Source: Parcubacteria group bacterium
Lineage (GTDB): Bacteria; Patescibacteriota; JABMPQ01
Length of the DNA: 45,778 nt
NCBI GenBank assembly: GCA_013202585.1
Contig: JABMPQ010000012.1
Span: 1 to 45,778 of the forward strand
Direction: 5' to 3'
The position numbers and the translations under genes are program-made. The notes under the pieces were generated by a model that saw only the letters and a list, made by a program, of their open reading frames with translations, made no database searches and was not told the DNA's origin. This document shows, one piece after another, positions 1 through 8,353 of this stretch (its first letter is position 1; the number at the start of each line of letters is the position of its first letter).

Positions 1-65
1 GTATTTCATGAATGTTGCACTTTGAATTAGAACTTAAGATATTCGAAGACAAGTGGATAACTTTA

Positions 66-179
66 TCAGATTAAAGTATTTTTCAGCTTTCCTGTCATTT
101 CTTCACCGTAATCAACCAAATAATTTGTTTTTACCTCTTTTATATTACCATTTTCTGGCGCTTGGAGCATTACTCTTTG
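66..179 (-). pseudogene. Degenerate duplicate of the dnaE 3' end
   Basis: Read on the minus strand directly after the stop of the CYTH gene and in the same frame, this stretch encodes about 37 residues ending in TGA. They match the last residues of the DnaE encoded upstream: both share QRV, PENG, EVKT, YLVDY, EEM and GK in the same order and spacing, roughly two thirds identical. The only start inside is an ATG at 170, which would give a 34-residue peptide. It is most simply a remnant of a second dnaE tail, either an old tandem duplication or the scar of an insertion of the CYTH gene at the dnaE end. Bases 1-65 show nothing I can recognise. Confidence 0.75.
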
Positions 180-791
180 TTATTCCCCATAAGTTTCAGC
201 AATAAGACCTCTGTTCGCTTCTCGTCCAGCAACGGCCAGCCTTGAATTTTTATATCTAAGATCTTCAGTCACGTTCTTGCCAAACCACTCTAGTGCGACG
301 AAGCCATCAGCCTCATCTTCCGTATCAAACTCTACTTCAGCAGTTATTAGGCCGCTCAGATCACCGCTGAAAATGTCTAGCTCTATCGTAACCTCCATTT
401 GCTTCCCAGCTTTGTCGTCGTGATAGCTGTAGGGCATTTTGTGTCGTACTTTTTCTATTTTTTTGCCTACTATTTGTGGCCAAAGAGAGTCAAATTCTTG
501 CTTTGTTAGGTCGCTTTCAGGTTCTTCACATACCCGGCCACTTATTCTTTTTTTAGTTGTTTTAATAAATACTTCTTGGCCGTCTGGCTTTGTCATCTTC
601 CTAATTCTTCCTTTTCCACCTCCTAAATAGCCTTGCACAATAGGAATTCGCTCAGCACTAGCAAATAGTTCTTTTGGGATTTTATCTTTATCTATTATGT
701 ATTTCTCCTCAATTTCTAGTGGAATATTTTCTTTATCAGCATCTGGTGCTGATTCGCCGCCTGGAGCAAAAGGCCCTTCTGGATTGGACAT
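180..791 (-). CDS. CYTH-domain (triphosphate tunnel) protein
   Basis: This 203-residue protein has the CYTH signature ExExK as E26-I-E28-E-K30. It continues with the family pattern: basic residues on successive strands (RIRKM, IKTTKKR), an acidic EVTIELDIF strand, AEVEF near residue 150, and a WFGKNVTEDLRYKNSRLA end typical of adenylate cyclase CyaB/thiamine-triphosphatase-like proteins. Members hydrolyse inorganic or organic triphosphates in a beta-barrel tunnel with divalent metal; the substrate here cannot be read from sequence. The first 20 residues are Pro/Gly/Ala-rich and probably disordered. The gene lies 37 bp after dnaE on the same strand, and its stop codon abuts a remnant of the dnaE tail, so it may have been inserted there. 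Family call is firm; substrate unknown. Confidence 0.85.
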   Translation of the reverse strand: MSNPEGPFAPGGESAPDADKENIPLEIEEKYIIDKDKIPKELFASAERIPIVQGYLGGGKGRIRKMTKPDGQEVFIKTTKKRISGRVCEEPESDLTKQEFDSLWPQIVGKKIEKVRHKMPYSYHDDKAGKQMEVTIELDIFSGDLSGLITAEVEFDTEDEADGFVALEWFGKNVTEDLRYKNSRLAVAGREANRGLIAETYGE

Positions 792-828
792 AGGTTTTTA
801 TAATTATTTGATTTGTTTTATGTCGAGA

Positions 829-3800
829 TCACTTCTCTATCTGAGATTTTACTTTTCCCGCCATCTCCTCATTATAATCTACCAAATATTCTGTTTTCAC
901 TTCTCGGAAGCTCCCATTTTCTGGCACTCTTAGTATCACTCGTTGTTTCCCCTGGTGGGTAGCAAAAATTTTCTTAAGTTGGTGGAATAAGGCAGGGGAA
1001 GCACCCGCCGGAATCTTTATTTTCACTGCTCCTTTTTTATCAGCAGCGATCTGATTTCCGACGCCAGTTTGATTACTGGCCGGCTCAAAGCCCATCTCGT
1101 CACTGCGATTACTATTAGCCTGCCTGCCGGCAGGCAGGGCTTGACGCATTGACTGCACCGTCTGCCATTTGTCCATCATCTCTTGATCTATTTCGCGCAC
1201 TTCTTCGCATAAAATTTTCATCTCGCCGTCACGATCGTTCAATTTTCCTTCAACTAGCACAATTTTACCTTCTTCCCAAATATTATGATTTCTCTCCAGA
1301 ACCGAAGGGAAGACGATCACTTCTAATTTATCCAGGCCATTTTCCAGCTCCACAAAAAGCATCGGCTGATTTTTCTTGGTGATTATTTTTTTTGCTTTAT
1401 TGACCACACCCCCTACTTTTACAACTTGGTCAGATTTTTTTTGGGGAATATCTTTAAAGGATACCGTACTGGCGGCCAGAAATTTTTTATATTCTTCCAG
1501 GGGATTTTCCGAAACGTACAGTCCCAGTAATTCTTTTTCCCAAGCCAGTCGCTCTTTTTTGGTAGCTGGCTCAACTGCTTCTAGTTTCAGTCCGGGAGCA
1601 GCCTGCTCGCCCGATCCGAGGCTGCCAAATAAATCAGTCTGTCCAGCGGCGTTAGCCCGGCTAGTCGATTTTATATGTTCCAAAATTCGTTCCATATTAG
1701 CCAGTACCTGTTTTCGTTCTACTAGTTGGTCGAGGGCACCACTCATCGCCAGGCTTTCTAGCGATCTTTTATTCAAATTCTTGGAGCTGACTCGCTTGAT
1801 AAAATCACCGAAATCGGAAAATTTTCCATCCGTTTTGCGTTCTTCAACCACCTGCTCGATAATATTGTTGCCCAGATTCTTGATAGCACTAAAAGCAAAG
1901 CGGATATTTTTTGTCCCCGGCACGACGGCAAAAGTATCAAAGCTTTCATTAATATCTGGTGGCAGTACTTCCAAGCCCATCTGTTCGCACTCGGTAATCT
2001 CAATTGCTACCCGATCAGTGTTTTCTTGGTCAGCTGTTAAGAGGGCAGCCATAAATTCAGTTGGATATTTAACTTTGAGGTAGGCTGTTTGGTAGGCGAT
2101 CAAGGCGTAGCAAGCAGCGTGGGAGCGATTAAAGCCATAACCAGCAAAAGGTTCGATAAAAGTGAATATTGCCTGGGCTGTTTTACGGTCGATTTCGTTG
2201 GCAACACAACCGTCGATAAATTTCTTTTTTTGTTCCAGTAATAGCTTTTTTATTTTCTTTCCCACCGCTTTACGAAGAACGTCTGCTTCAGCTAGGGTGA
2301 ATCCGGCTAAGTCTCGGGCAATCTGCATCACTTGCTCTTGGTAAATGGCAACCCCATAGGTGTTTTCTAAAATCGGTTTAAGCTTGGGGTGAATATAGCG
2401 CGTTTTTTTCTTACCATGTTTACCGGCGATATAGTCAGGAATCCAGTCCATCGGTCCGGGACGGAAAAGGGCTACCATGGCAATCAGATCTTCGAATTCA
2501 GTCGGCTTGAGCTGTTTGAGATAACGTTTCATACCGGCTGATTCGAACTGAAAGACGCCCGTAGTTTGTCCTTTTTGAAAAAGTTCGTAGGCTTGTTTGT
2601 CATCGAGAGGGATAGTTTGGATATCGATGTTAATCTTTTTAACTTTATCGATTATCCGTAAGGCTCTTTCAATGATGGAAAGATTTTTCAAGCCCAAGAA
2701 ATCCATTTTAAGGAGGCCGAGATCTTCGACGGCGTGCATTTCATATTGAGTAATAATCGAAGCGTCATCTTGACTAGCTTTTTGTAAAGGAATATAGGTG
2801 TCAAGCTCGTCGGGGGAGATCACAGTACCACAAGCGTGGGTGGAAGCGTGACGGGCGACGCCTTCCAATTTTTTCGAGTAATCGATTAGTTTTTTGGCCT
2901 GGGGGTCGCTGTTGTATAATTCACGCAGCTCTGGTTCAGCGCGAAGGGCTTCCTCGAGGGTGTTGAACATCGGAATCAGCTTGGCTGCCTTGTCACAAAA
3001 GTCATAAGGGTAGCCCAGGGCACGACCACAATCGCGAATGGCAGCCCGGGCAGCCATAGTTCCAAAGGTGATGATTTGAGCTACTTTGTCCTTGCCGTAT
3101 TTCTGACGGGTGTATTCGATTACCTCATCGCGGCGGGTATCGGCAAAGTCGAGGTCGATATCAGGCAGGCTGATCCGCTCCGGGTTGAGAAATCGCTCGA
3201 AGAGCAAATTATACTTTATCGGATCAACGTCAGTGATATTTAAAAGATAGGCGACCAAACTACCACCGGCGCTACCCCGGCCGGGCCCGACGACAATCCC
3301 ATTGTCTTTGGCCCAGTTGACTAGGTCTTGAACTATTAGAAAATAAGAAGAAAAGTTGGTTTTAGAAATAACTGACAGTTCATAATCTAAACGTTCGATT
3401 ATCTCTTTTTCTTTGTTTGAGGTAGCTTTGTCGAGGTTCGATATCTGATATCTTCTATCAAGTCCTTTAACACAAAGCTCGCGGAGATAATTGTCTGGAG
3501 ATTTTTTGCCTGGCACCGGAAAAAGGGGCAACTTACTTTCACCCAGCTTGATTTCGACGTTACATTGTTCGGCGATCTTGAGTGTATTTTCAGTTGCTCC
3601 CGGAAAATTCTGGCAGCTATCAATCATATCTTGAGGATCGCGTAAAGAAAAATCAGTTCCTACCATCGACAAACGGTTTTCGTCGGTGACAGTTCGCTGC
3701 ATTTGAATACACATTAAAACATCGTGCACCTTATCATCCTCGGTATTCAAATAGTGGACATCATTGGTGGCGACTAGGGGAGTGTTAGTTTTTTGCGCTA

Positions 3801-4374
3801 ATTCAGCCACGGCTTCGTTGGCTGTCTTTTGTTTGGGAATGTTGGGATGATCCTGGATCTCAAGATAGAAATTGTCCGCCCCAAAAATATCTTTGTATCT
3901 TTTTATCGCTTCTTCGGCCTTGTCAGGTTTACCACTCAAAACACTTACTGGAATCTCACCTTGTAGACAAGCGGAAAGAGCAATCAGACCCTCGCTGTAT
4001 TTTTTCAGTAACTCAAAATCCACTCGCGGCTTATAATAAAAGCCCTCTAAGTGGGCTTTGGTGGTCAATTTCAGCAGATTACGATAGCCGGTTTCGTTTT
4101 TGGCTAACAGAACGAGATGGTAAGGATTAATGTCGAGTCTAGGCCTTTTTTGTTTACGGCCATGGCGAGCAACATAAGTTTCTACGCCAATAATAGGCTT
4201 AATGCCAATTCCCTTAGCTTTTTGGTAAAATTCAACCGTTCCGTACATCGTGCCGTGGTCGGTGAGAGCTAGAGATTTTAGACCCTGTTCTTTAGTTTTA
4301 TTTAAGAGATCGTCTATTTTGGCGAGGCCGTCGAGAAGAGAGTAATGGCTATGGACATGAAGATGAGTAAACAT
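829..4374 (-). CDS. dnaE: DNA polymerase III subunit alpha
   Basis: This 1181-residue protein is the replicative polymerase catalytic subunit. The N-terminal PHP domain begins at HLHVHSHYSLLDG and includes TDHGTMYG. The polymerase core carries the catalytic aspartates in PDIDLDFAD and a GPGRGSAGGS motif; helix-hairpin-helix and OB-fold regions follow (VKVGGVV, LFVELENG). Length is normal for bacterial DnaE. The start at MFTHLHVH matches the usual DnaE N terminus. Odd point: the linker between the OB fold and the C-terminal domain contains residues LPAGRQA (about 1079-1085), encoded exactly by the 20-bp palindrome found elsewhere in this window, so a repeat has inserted in frame. It is followed on the same strand by the CYTH gene and a partial copy of its own tail. 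Confidence 0.98.
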   Translation of the reverse strand: MFTHLHVHSHYSLLDGLAKIDDLLNKTKEQGLKSLALTDHGTMYGTVEFYQKAKGIGIKPIIGVETYVARHGRKQKRPRLDINPYHLVLLAKNETGYRNLLKLTTKAHLEGFYYKPRVDFELLKKYSEGLIALSACLQGEIPVSVLSGKPDKAEEAIKRYKDIFGADNFYLEIQDHPNIPKQKTANEAVAELAQKTNTPLVATNDVHYLNTEDDKVHDVLMCIQMQRTVTDENRLSMVGTDFSLRDPQDMIDSCQNFPGATENTLKIAEQCNVEIKLGESKLPLFPVPGKKSPDNYLRELCVKGLDRRYQISNLDKATSNKEKEIIERLDYELSVISKTNFSSYFLIVQDLVNWAKDNGIVVGPGRGSAGGSLVAYLLNITDVDPIKYNLLFERFLNPERISLPDIDLDFADTRRDEVIEYTRQKYGKDKVAQIITFGTMAARAAIRDCGRALGYPYDFCDKAAKLIPMFNTLEEALRAEPELRELYNSDPQAKKLIDYSKKLEGVARHASTHACGTVISPDELDTYIPLQKASQDDASIITQYEMHAVEDLGLLKMDFLGLKNLSIIERALRIIDKVKKINIDIQTIPLDDKQAYELFQKGQTTGVFQFESAGMKRYLKQLKPTEFEDLIAMVALFRPGPMDWIPDYIAGKHGKKKTRYIHPKLKPILENTYGVAIYQEQVMQIARDLAGFTLAEADVLRKAVGKKIKKLLLEQKKKFIDGCVANEIDRKTAQAIFTFIEPFAGYGFNRSHAACYALIAYQTAYLKVKYPTEFMAALLTADQENTDRVAIEITECEQMGLEVLPPDINESFDTFAVVPGTKNIRFAFSAIKNLGNNIIEQVVEERKTDGKFSDFGDFIKRVSSKNLNKRSLESLAMSGALDQLVERKQVLANMERILEHIKSTSRANAAGQTDLFGSLGSGEQAAPGLKLEAVEPATKKERLAWEKELLGLYVSENPLEEYKKFLAASTVSFKDIPQKKSDQVVKVGGVVNKAKKIITKKNQPMLFVELENGLDKLEVIVFPSVLERNHNIWEEGKIVLVEGKLNDRDGEMKILCEEVREIDQEMMDKWQTVQSMRQALPAGRQANSNRSDEMGFEPASNQTGVGNQIAADKKGAVKIKIPAGASPALFHQLKKIFATHQGKQRVILRVPENGSFREVKTEYLVDYNEEMAGKVKSQIEK
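1119..1138. repeat. Palindromic 20-bp element inside dnaE
   Basis: A perfect copy of CCTGCCTGCCGGCAGGCAGG within the dnaE reading frame. On the coding strand it reads as Leu-Pro-Ala-Gly-Arg-Gln in a hydrophilic linker, so the frame is kept. Its left flank ends in TAG on the plus strand, as at the two tRNA-associated copies. Confidence 0.95.
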
Positions 4375-4388
4375 GTGGAGTCTATTAT

Positions 4389-5033
4389 CTATTTCTCGAT
4401 TTTCAGTTTGCTGCGTTTCTTCCGACTCTCAAAGTAAAGTACACCAGTAACCACGATTACTACCACGCCAAGAATGAGAAGAACAGTCAGTAATACCCAG
4501 CTGAAAATAAAGTGGGCGGTTTTAACTAGGGCTGATACTACGGAGCGTCCAGCACTAGTACTGTCGAGAATAAAGATAATGAAGAAAAACAGAATTGTTC
4601 CCAGAACGATCCTTTTTAACAATTTGCGAGGAGCACTAATGTAGTGACGGAAAAACAACACCACCTTATCGAGTGTTTTTAATTTCTTTTCTTCTATTTT
4701 GGTGAGATCTTTAACAGCTTGGTGATAGGCAGATAATATTTCCTTGATATCAATTACTTCGATCTCAGCGCTTACTTCCAGAGCTAATTTTTTATAAATG
4801 TCACGGGCTAGCTGTAAAGCTTCGTAATCAGAAAAAGCACTACGGGCATTTCGTACTCGCTGGTCAGTAGTTTTGCCAGGAAAGTTTCTTCTTTTCAAGA
4901 CCTCATCGAAAATCTTTTCCGTTTCGATAATGGCCATAGCTGTTCCACCTTTATTTTTCTCATTTACATAAGCCTCAACTTTTTCCCAGTTGAGAGCGGG
5001 ATTTTTAGAATCTTCTTTTTCTTTGTCAGCCAT
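4389..5033 (-). CDS. Membrane protein of unknown function
   Basis: I do not recognise a family. The 214-residue protein starts with a charged, helix-rich cytoplasmic-looking half (residues 1 to about 125, with many Lys/Glu) followed by two strongly hydrophobic helices: about 140-158 (IVLGTILFFFIIFILD) and about 172-200 (FSWVLLTVLLILGVVVIVV). It ends in a basic tail, FESRKKRSKLKIEK. No catalytic motif is visible. It lies 14 bp upstream of dnaE on the same strand, so the two are probably cotranscribed. Role unknown; the gene itself is well supported by length, spacing and coherent topology. Confidence 0.75.
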   Translation of the reverse strand: MADKEKEDSKNPALNWEKVEAYVNEKNKGGTAMAIIETEKIFDEVLKRRNFPGKTTDQRVRNARSAFSDYEALQLARDIYKKLALEVSAEIEVIDIKEILSAYHQAVKDLTKIEEKKLKTLDKVVLFFRHYISAPRKLLKRIVLGTILFFFIIFILDSTSAGRSVVSALVKTAHFIFSWVLLTVLLILGVVVIVVTGVLYFESRKKRSKLKIEK

Positions 5034-5103
5034 ATTTATTAGATAATTTATCCGATGTTTTGCAGGTGAAGTATATAATAGAAGGCGGAGGGGGGCAATA
5101 TAT

Positions 5104-5132
5104 TAAAAAACTCCGCTGGCGGCAGAGTTTTT
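5104..5132 (-). terminator. Rho-independent terminator after the YtxH gene
   Basis: On the minus strand a hairpin with arms ACTC(t)GC / GC(g)GAGT is followed by a run of six T. It lies just beyond the YtxH stop and separates that gene from the dnaE group. The flanking A and T runs make it potentially bidirectional. Confidence 0.75.
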
Positions 5133-5153
5133 GTGACAGATTTTATAGTTAAT

Positions 5154-5438
5154 CTAAGCCTTGCCTCTTGATTTGAATTCTTTGGCCGCTCGTTTGGCCT
5201 TACCCTTATACTCGTCAACTTTTTCAGCTGCCTCGTCTTTCACCTCGTCCATTTTTTCTAGAGCCTCTTTTTTCAGTGCTAAGCCTTTTTTCTTGGCTTC
5301 GTCAGCTTTAACTTTGAGTTGTTTCCGGGTCTCTTCGCCGGTTTGCGGAGCGTACAGTAGCGCCACACCAGCTCCCACTAGGGCTCCGAGAATGACTCCA
5401 CCTAAGAAACTACTGGCGCCGTTGCATTTATTGTACAT
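5154..5438 (-). CDS. YtxH-like small membrane protein
   Basis: This is a 94-residue protein with one glycine-rich transmembrane segment (FLGGVILGALVGAGVALLYAP) followed directly by the PQTGEETRKQL motif and a Lys/Glu/Ala-rich helical tail. This is the layout of YtxH/gas-vesicle-like general stress proteins. A longer frame extends to 5555, but its added N terminus is encoded by a hairpin repeat and is not YtxH-like, so I place the start at the ATG at 5438. No strong Shine-Dalgarno is visible. The upstream neighbour is a DUF948 protein; the ytxG-ytxH pairing is familiar from Firmicutes, where the proteins are stress-induced and envelope-associated. Function here is inferred from that pairing only. 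Confidence 0.85.
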   Translation of the reverse strand: MYNKCNGASSFLGGVILGALVGAGVALLYAPQTGEETRKQLKVKADEAKKKGLALKKEALEKMDEVKDEAAEKVDEYKGKAKRAAKEFKSRGKA

Positions 5439-5453
5439 ATTTTTGGTTATAGA

Positions 5454-5570
5454 ACTTACCCGGCTTGGCGCATTTCTTCGTTGGAAGCTGCGGTACTCGT
5501 TCGACGTATGTTTAATACGTCTCACTTCGTTCCTCACTTCCGTCTCGAACTGCATCCAAGCCGGGTAAGT
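5454..5570. repeat. 117-bp hairpin element with 15-bp inverted ends
   Basis: The ends are a perfect 15-bp inverted repeat (ACTTACCCGGCTTGG and its complement). The interior is also imperfectly self-complementary around a central GACGTAT-GTTTA-ATACGTC. The whole gap between the DUF948 and YtxH genes is therefore one long stem-loop. It has no terminator T-run and looks like a small non-coding mobile element or a processed RNA structure. Confidence 0.85.
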
Positions 5571-5580
5571 CCTTGTTTAA

Positions 5581-5892
5581 TTATTTTTTCTTGTCAGTAA
5601 AAATTTTGGCAGCTGAGCGAACACCCTTAAATACTTGCGAAAATGACTCAATTGGCTTGAGGATGCCGTTATTAATACCATCAATAGTTTGCATTAAGGA
5701 AGAAACAGTAGTGCTCGTAGACTCAACTACCGGATCGATTTTCTCCAATTTTTTGTTAACGTCTTCGACTGTCTTGCGTGATTCCTGAACTACCTTAGTA
5801 ACTGAATAGAGAAGATAGCTCAAAAAACCGGCCAGAACTACTATGGCTAGGGCTAAACCTCCCCAGAGAAGGTCAATACTAGTGTCAAACAT
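5581..5892 (-). CDS. DUF948-like membrane-anchored protein
   Basis: This 103-residue protein has an N-terminal transmembrane helix (residues about 8-30, LLWGGLALAIVVLAGFLSYLLY). A long amphipathic, coiled-coil-like helix follows, containing VEDVNKKLEKIDPVVESTSTTVSSL, which is the pattern of DUF948 (YtxG-like) proteins. The body probably lies in the cytoplasm or along the membrane. It precedes the YtxH-like gene on the same strand, separated by a hairpin element. No enzyme motif is present. Family assignment is moderately firm; function is unknown in general. Confidence 0.8.
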   Translation of the reverse strand: MFDTSIDLLWGGLALAIVVLAGFLSYLLYSVTKVVQESRKTVEDVNKKLEKIDPVVESTSTTVSSLMQTIDGINNGILKPIESFSQVFKGVRSAAKIFTDKKK

Positions 5893-6013
5893 GGTTTTTA
5901 GTTAGTTTGTTTTTGTATTTATTAACATGTATACACAATACGGAAGATCTCATCTCCTTTCTATTATAGCATATTTTCTGCATCTTGTTAACATGTTTTT
6001 TCCGGCAGCTTTA

Positions 6014-6022
6014 TGCTATATT
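6014..6022 (+). promoter_or_regulatory. Extended -10 promoter
   Basis: The sequence TGCTATATT is an extended -10 element with no convincing -35 at standard spacing. It lies about 70 bp before the next plus-strand gene and probably drives it. Confidence 0.45.
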
Positions 6023-6094
6023 AGACCCATTGTGTGGTCTATCAGGCGATAGGTTTAATGAACACAAAATTGCTCAATAGGTAACAATATTGGA

Positions 6095-6997
6095 ATGAAC
6101 AACAATCAAGGAAATCTATCTCCCGAGGAAATCCGTCAACAGCGAGTTAAGGCGCAGAAGGCCAAGATCTCCAAAAATTACGAACGGAAACTTTTTGTAA
6201 TAAAGCATAAAAAGAAGATACTCTTTTGGCTTAAGATAGCTGGATTGGTTATAGTGGCTATAGCGGTAGTGGCGGGGGCAACAATCGGGATCATCAACTT
6301 GGTTAAATTTTTAACTAGAGATAAGGGTGATCAACCACAAGTAGTGGTGGACGAGATAGAAAAACCACCAGCTGACTTTGCGATAAAGATGACGGAAATA
6401 AAACTTTTACAGCCGGTGGCGGGGGAAACAACCTATGACATTATGGCTCGGATCGTTAATGAAGACCCAGATTGGGGAGTAAGTAAGTTAAGCTATACTT
6501 TTGTTCTCAAAGATCGTTTTGATCAAGTGGTGGCGGAACAAAAACAAAATTCTTTTATTCTCCCCAATCAAAGTAGGCATTTAATTGAAATAGGAATTGA
6601 AACGGAAAAAGCAGCTCAGAAAGTAGAGTTGAAAATCAAGCTGGAAAAAATCCAGAAACTAAAAGAATTCACCCTACCAAATATTAAAATTGTTGATAAA
6701 AGTTACCAGGCCACTGACATGAAAGTAACCGGCGAGCTTTTAAATGATAGTCCTTATGATTTTGGTAAAGTGGAGGTGGGAGTTATCTTATTTGATAAGG
6801 TGGGGGAGGTAATAGGATTAAATTTTACCAATGTTAATTCTTTTACTAGCGGTAGTAAGCGATCGTTTGTGGTTAGTTGGAATGATGATGAAGTTTTAGG
6901 GGTGGTTTCTCAAGTTTACGTTGAACCCCAAGTAAATGTTTTCGGTTCTGGAATATTTATGAATAATTACGGTTCGGGACAGAACTTAGACTACTGA
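6095..6997 (+). CDS. Single-pass membrane-anchored protein, unknown
   Basis: The 300-residue protein has a basic cytoplasmic N terminus, one transmembrane helix at about residues 48-70 (WLKIAGLVIVAIAVVAGATIGII), and an external part of about 225 residues. The external part contains two beta-rich repeats of similar design: one around IMARIVNEDPDWGVSKLSYTF, the second around VTGELLNDSPYDFGKVEVGV. The second follows the pattern 'new term, N-D-S, aliphatic strand' seen in FxLYD-type immunoglobulin-like domains of envelope proteins, so an extracytoplasmic adhesion or scaffold role is plausible. No catalytic residues are evident. It stands alone before rodA, separated by a palindromic repeat. Confidence 0.75.
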   Translation: MNNNQGNLSPEEIRQQRVKAQKAKISKNYERKLFVIKHKKKILFWLKIAGLVIVAIAVVAGATIGIINLVKFLTRDKGDQPQVVVDEIEKPPADFAIKMTEIKLLQPVAGETTYDIMARIVNEDPDWGVSKLSYTFVLKDRFDQVVAEQKQNSFILPNQSRHLIEIGIETEKAAQKVELKIKLEKIQKLKEFTLPNIKIVDKSYQATDMKVTGELLNDSPYDFGKVEVGVILFDKVGEVIGLNFTNVNSFTSGSKRSFVVSWNDDEVLGVVSQVYVEPQVNVFGSGIFMNNYGSGQNLDY

Positions 6998-7021
6998 TAG
7001 CACAGATTGACACGGATTAAT

Positions 7022-7063
7022 ACCCGCCCGCCTCGCCCCGATCAAATCGGGATGGGCAGGCAG
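7022..7063. repeat. GC-rich imperfect palindrome before rodA
   Basis: The left arm CGCCCGCCTCGCCCCGAT and the right arm ATCGGGATGGGCAGGCAG form an imperfect stem with a 3-nt loop. The flanks are short related phrases (ACACGGATTA, ACACAGATAC), suggesting insertion into or growth from a tandem phrase. It resembles the GGCAGGCAG family elsewhere here but is divergent. Confidence 0.7.
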
Positions 7064-7112
7064 ATCAACACAGATACATGCGGTCTGAGGCGTGTATTTT
7101 AGTAACTAAACC

Positions 7113-8222
7113 ATGTTTCAAGTTGTCAAACATCTAAGGAAATTAGACTGGCTATTACTAGCAGCAGTTGTTTTACTAATTAGTTTGAGCATTGTGTTGA
7201 TTTATAGCACTTCCGGATCTACCGCGGGCGAGTTTGATTTTTCCAATTTGCACAAGCAGGTAATTTTTGTTGGGCTGGGTTTGTTGTGTTTCATGTTGGC
7301 ATCTTTTTTCGACTACCAGCTTCTAAAAAATTACGCCTATGCCTTATATATTATTATGGTAGTTGTTTTGGTAGGGGTTCTAATATTTGGTACGGAAATT
7401 CGGGGGACTAAGGGCTGGTTTACTTTCGGCTCCTTCCAGATCCAACCGGCAGAAATTGCCAAAGTGGTCTTGTTAATTATTCTCGCTCGATATTTTGCTA
7501 GCATCACTGGAAAGATGAGCACATTTCGTTATGTCGTCATCTCTGGTCTTATTACTTTAATTCCAGCTGGCTTGATTATTCTCCAGCCGGATTTTGGGTC
7601 AGCCCTAGTATTGATTTTCTTGTGGCTAGCCATGCTACTCATTTCCGGAATAAAAAGGATTTATGTAGCCATGCTTGGTGGTGGTGGATTTGCCATCGGC
7701 TGGATTTTATGGGAGTTTATTTTTAAAGACTACCAGCGTGAAAGAATTCTCACTTTTTTAAATCCGGCTCGGGATCCTCTGGGTGCTGGCTATAATATTA
7801 TCCAATCCAAAATCGCGGTTGGCTCGGGAGGGTGGCTAGGCAAAGGGTTGGGTTATGGTTCACAAAGCCAACTGAAGTTTCTGCCAGCTCAACAGACTGA
7901 TTTTATCTTTGCTGTTTTGGCAGAAGAGCTGGGATTTTTAGGAGCCTCTTTATTATTAGTGCTGTTTTGCTTTTTATTGTTGCGCATGATGAGAGCTGTT
8001 CGCGGAGCCCGCGATGATTTTGGCTTAATGTTAGGAGTTGGGGTTATTGTAATTTTCTTGTTCCAAATAATTGTCAATGTGGGAATGAATATGGGAATGG
8101 TTCCAGTCACGGGAATTCCTTTGCCCCTAGTTAGCTATGGTGGTAGTTCGTTGATTAGTATGTTAATACTGGTGGGGATATTACAAAGTGTGGCGATCAG
8201 GAGTAAGACACTGAAGTTCTAG
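7113..8222 (+). CDS. rodA: Rod shape-determining SEDS protein (RodA/FtsW family)
   Basis: The 369-residue protein is hydrophobic throughout with about ten transmembrane helices. It has the SEDS family landmarks: KGWFTFGSFQIQPAE near residue 95, LQPDFGSALV near 157, the GYNIIQSKIAVGSGGWLGKG loop, FLPAQQTDFIFAVLAEE, and the terminal GIPLPLVSYGGSS. SEDS proteins polymerise lipid-linked peptidoglycan precursors together with a class B penicillin-binding protein at the cytoplasmic membrane. The conserved aspartate of the extracytoplasmic DFIF loop is present. RodA is favoured over FtsW because of the short N terminus and length, but the two are hard to separate without a tree. No PBP2 gene is adjacent in this window. 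Confidence 0.93.
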   Translation: MFQVVKHLRKLDWLLLAAVVLLISLSIVLIYSTSGSTAGEFDFSNLHKQVIFVGLGLLCFMLASFFDYQLLKNYAYALYIIMVVVLVGVLIFGTEIRGTKGWFTFGSFQIQPAEIAKVVLLIILARYFASITGKMSTFRYVVISGLITLIPAGLIILQPDFGSALVLIFLWLAMLLISGIKRIYVAMLGGGGFAIGWILWEFIFKDYQRERILTFLNPARDPLGAGYNIIQSKIAVGSGGWLGKGLGYGSQSQLKFLPAQQTDFIFAVLAEELGFLGASLLLVLFCFLLLRMMRAVRGARDDFGLMLGVGVIVIFLFQIIVNVGMNMGMVPVTGIPLPLVSYGGSSLISMLILVGILQSVAIRSKTLKF

Positions 8223-8253
8223 CCCCTTTGTTGATAACTGTAGCGAAAAGGTC

Positions 8254-8281
8254 TTGAAAAAAAGTGGGTCTGGAGTAGAAT
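8254..8281 (+). promoter_or_regulatory. Promoter of the rplY / V-ATPase block
   Basis: TTGAAA and TAGAAT are separated by 16 bp, about 70 bp before rplY. Between promoter and gene is a short hairpin (CGGA...TTCCG) followed by TTTTATT, which could act as a leader structure. rplY and the following ATPase genes have no stronger promoter visible. Confidence 0.5.
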
Positions 8282-8353
8282 GAAGAACTGATAATTCTCG
8301 GATGGAAAATTCCGGGGGTTTTATTAATAATGTGCTAATAATCAGATAAGCAA

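Noticed and set aside
1376-2083. Plus-strand frame of 235 codons opposite dnaE
   Set aside because: Antisense to conserved polymerase sequence, low-complexity composition, no family.
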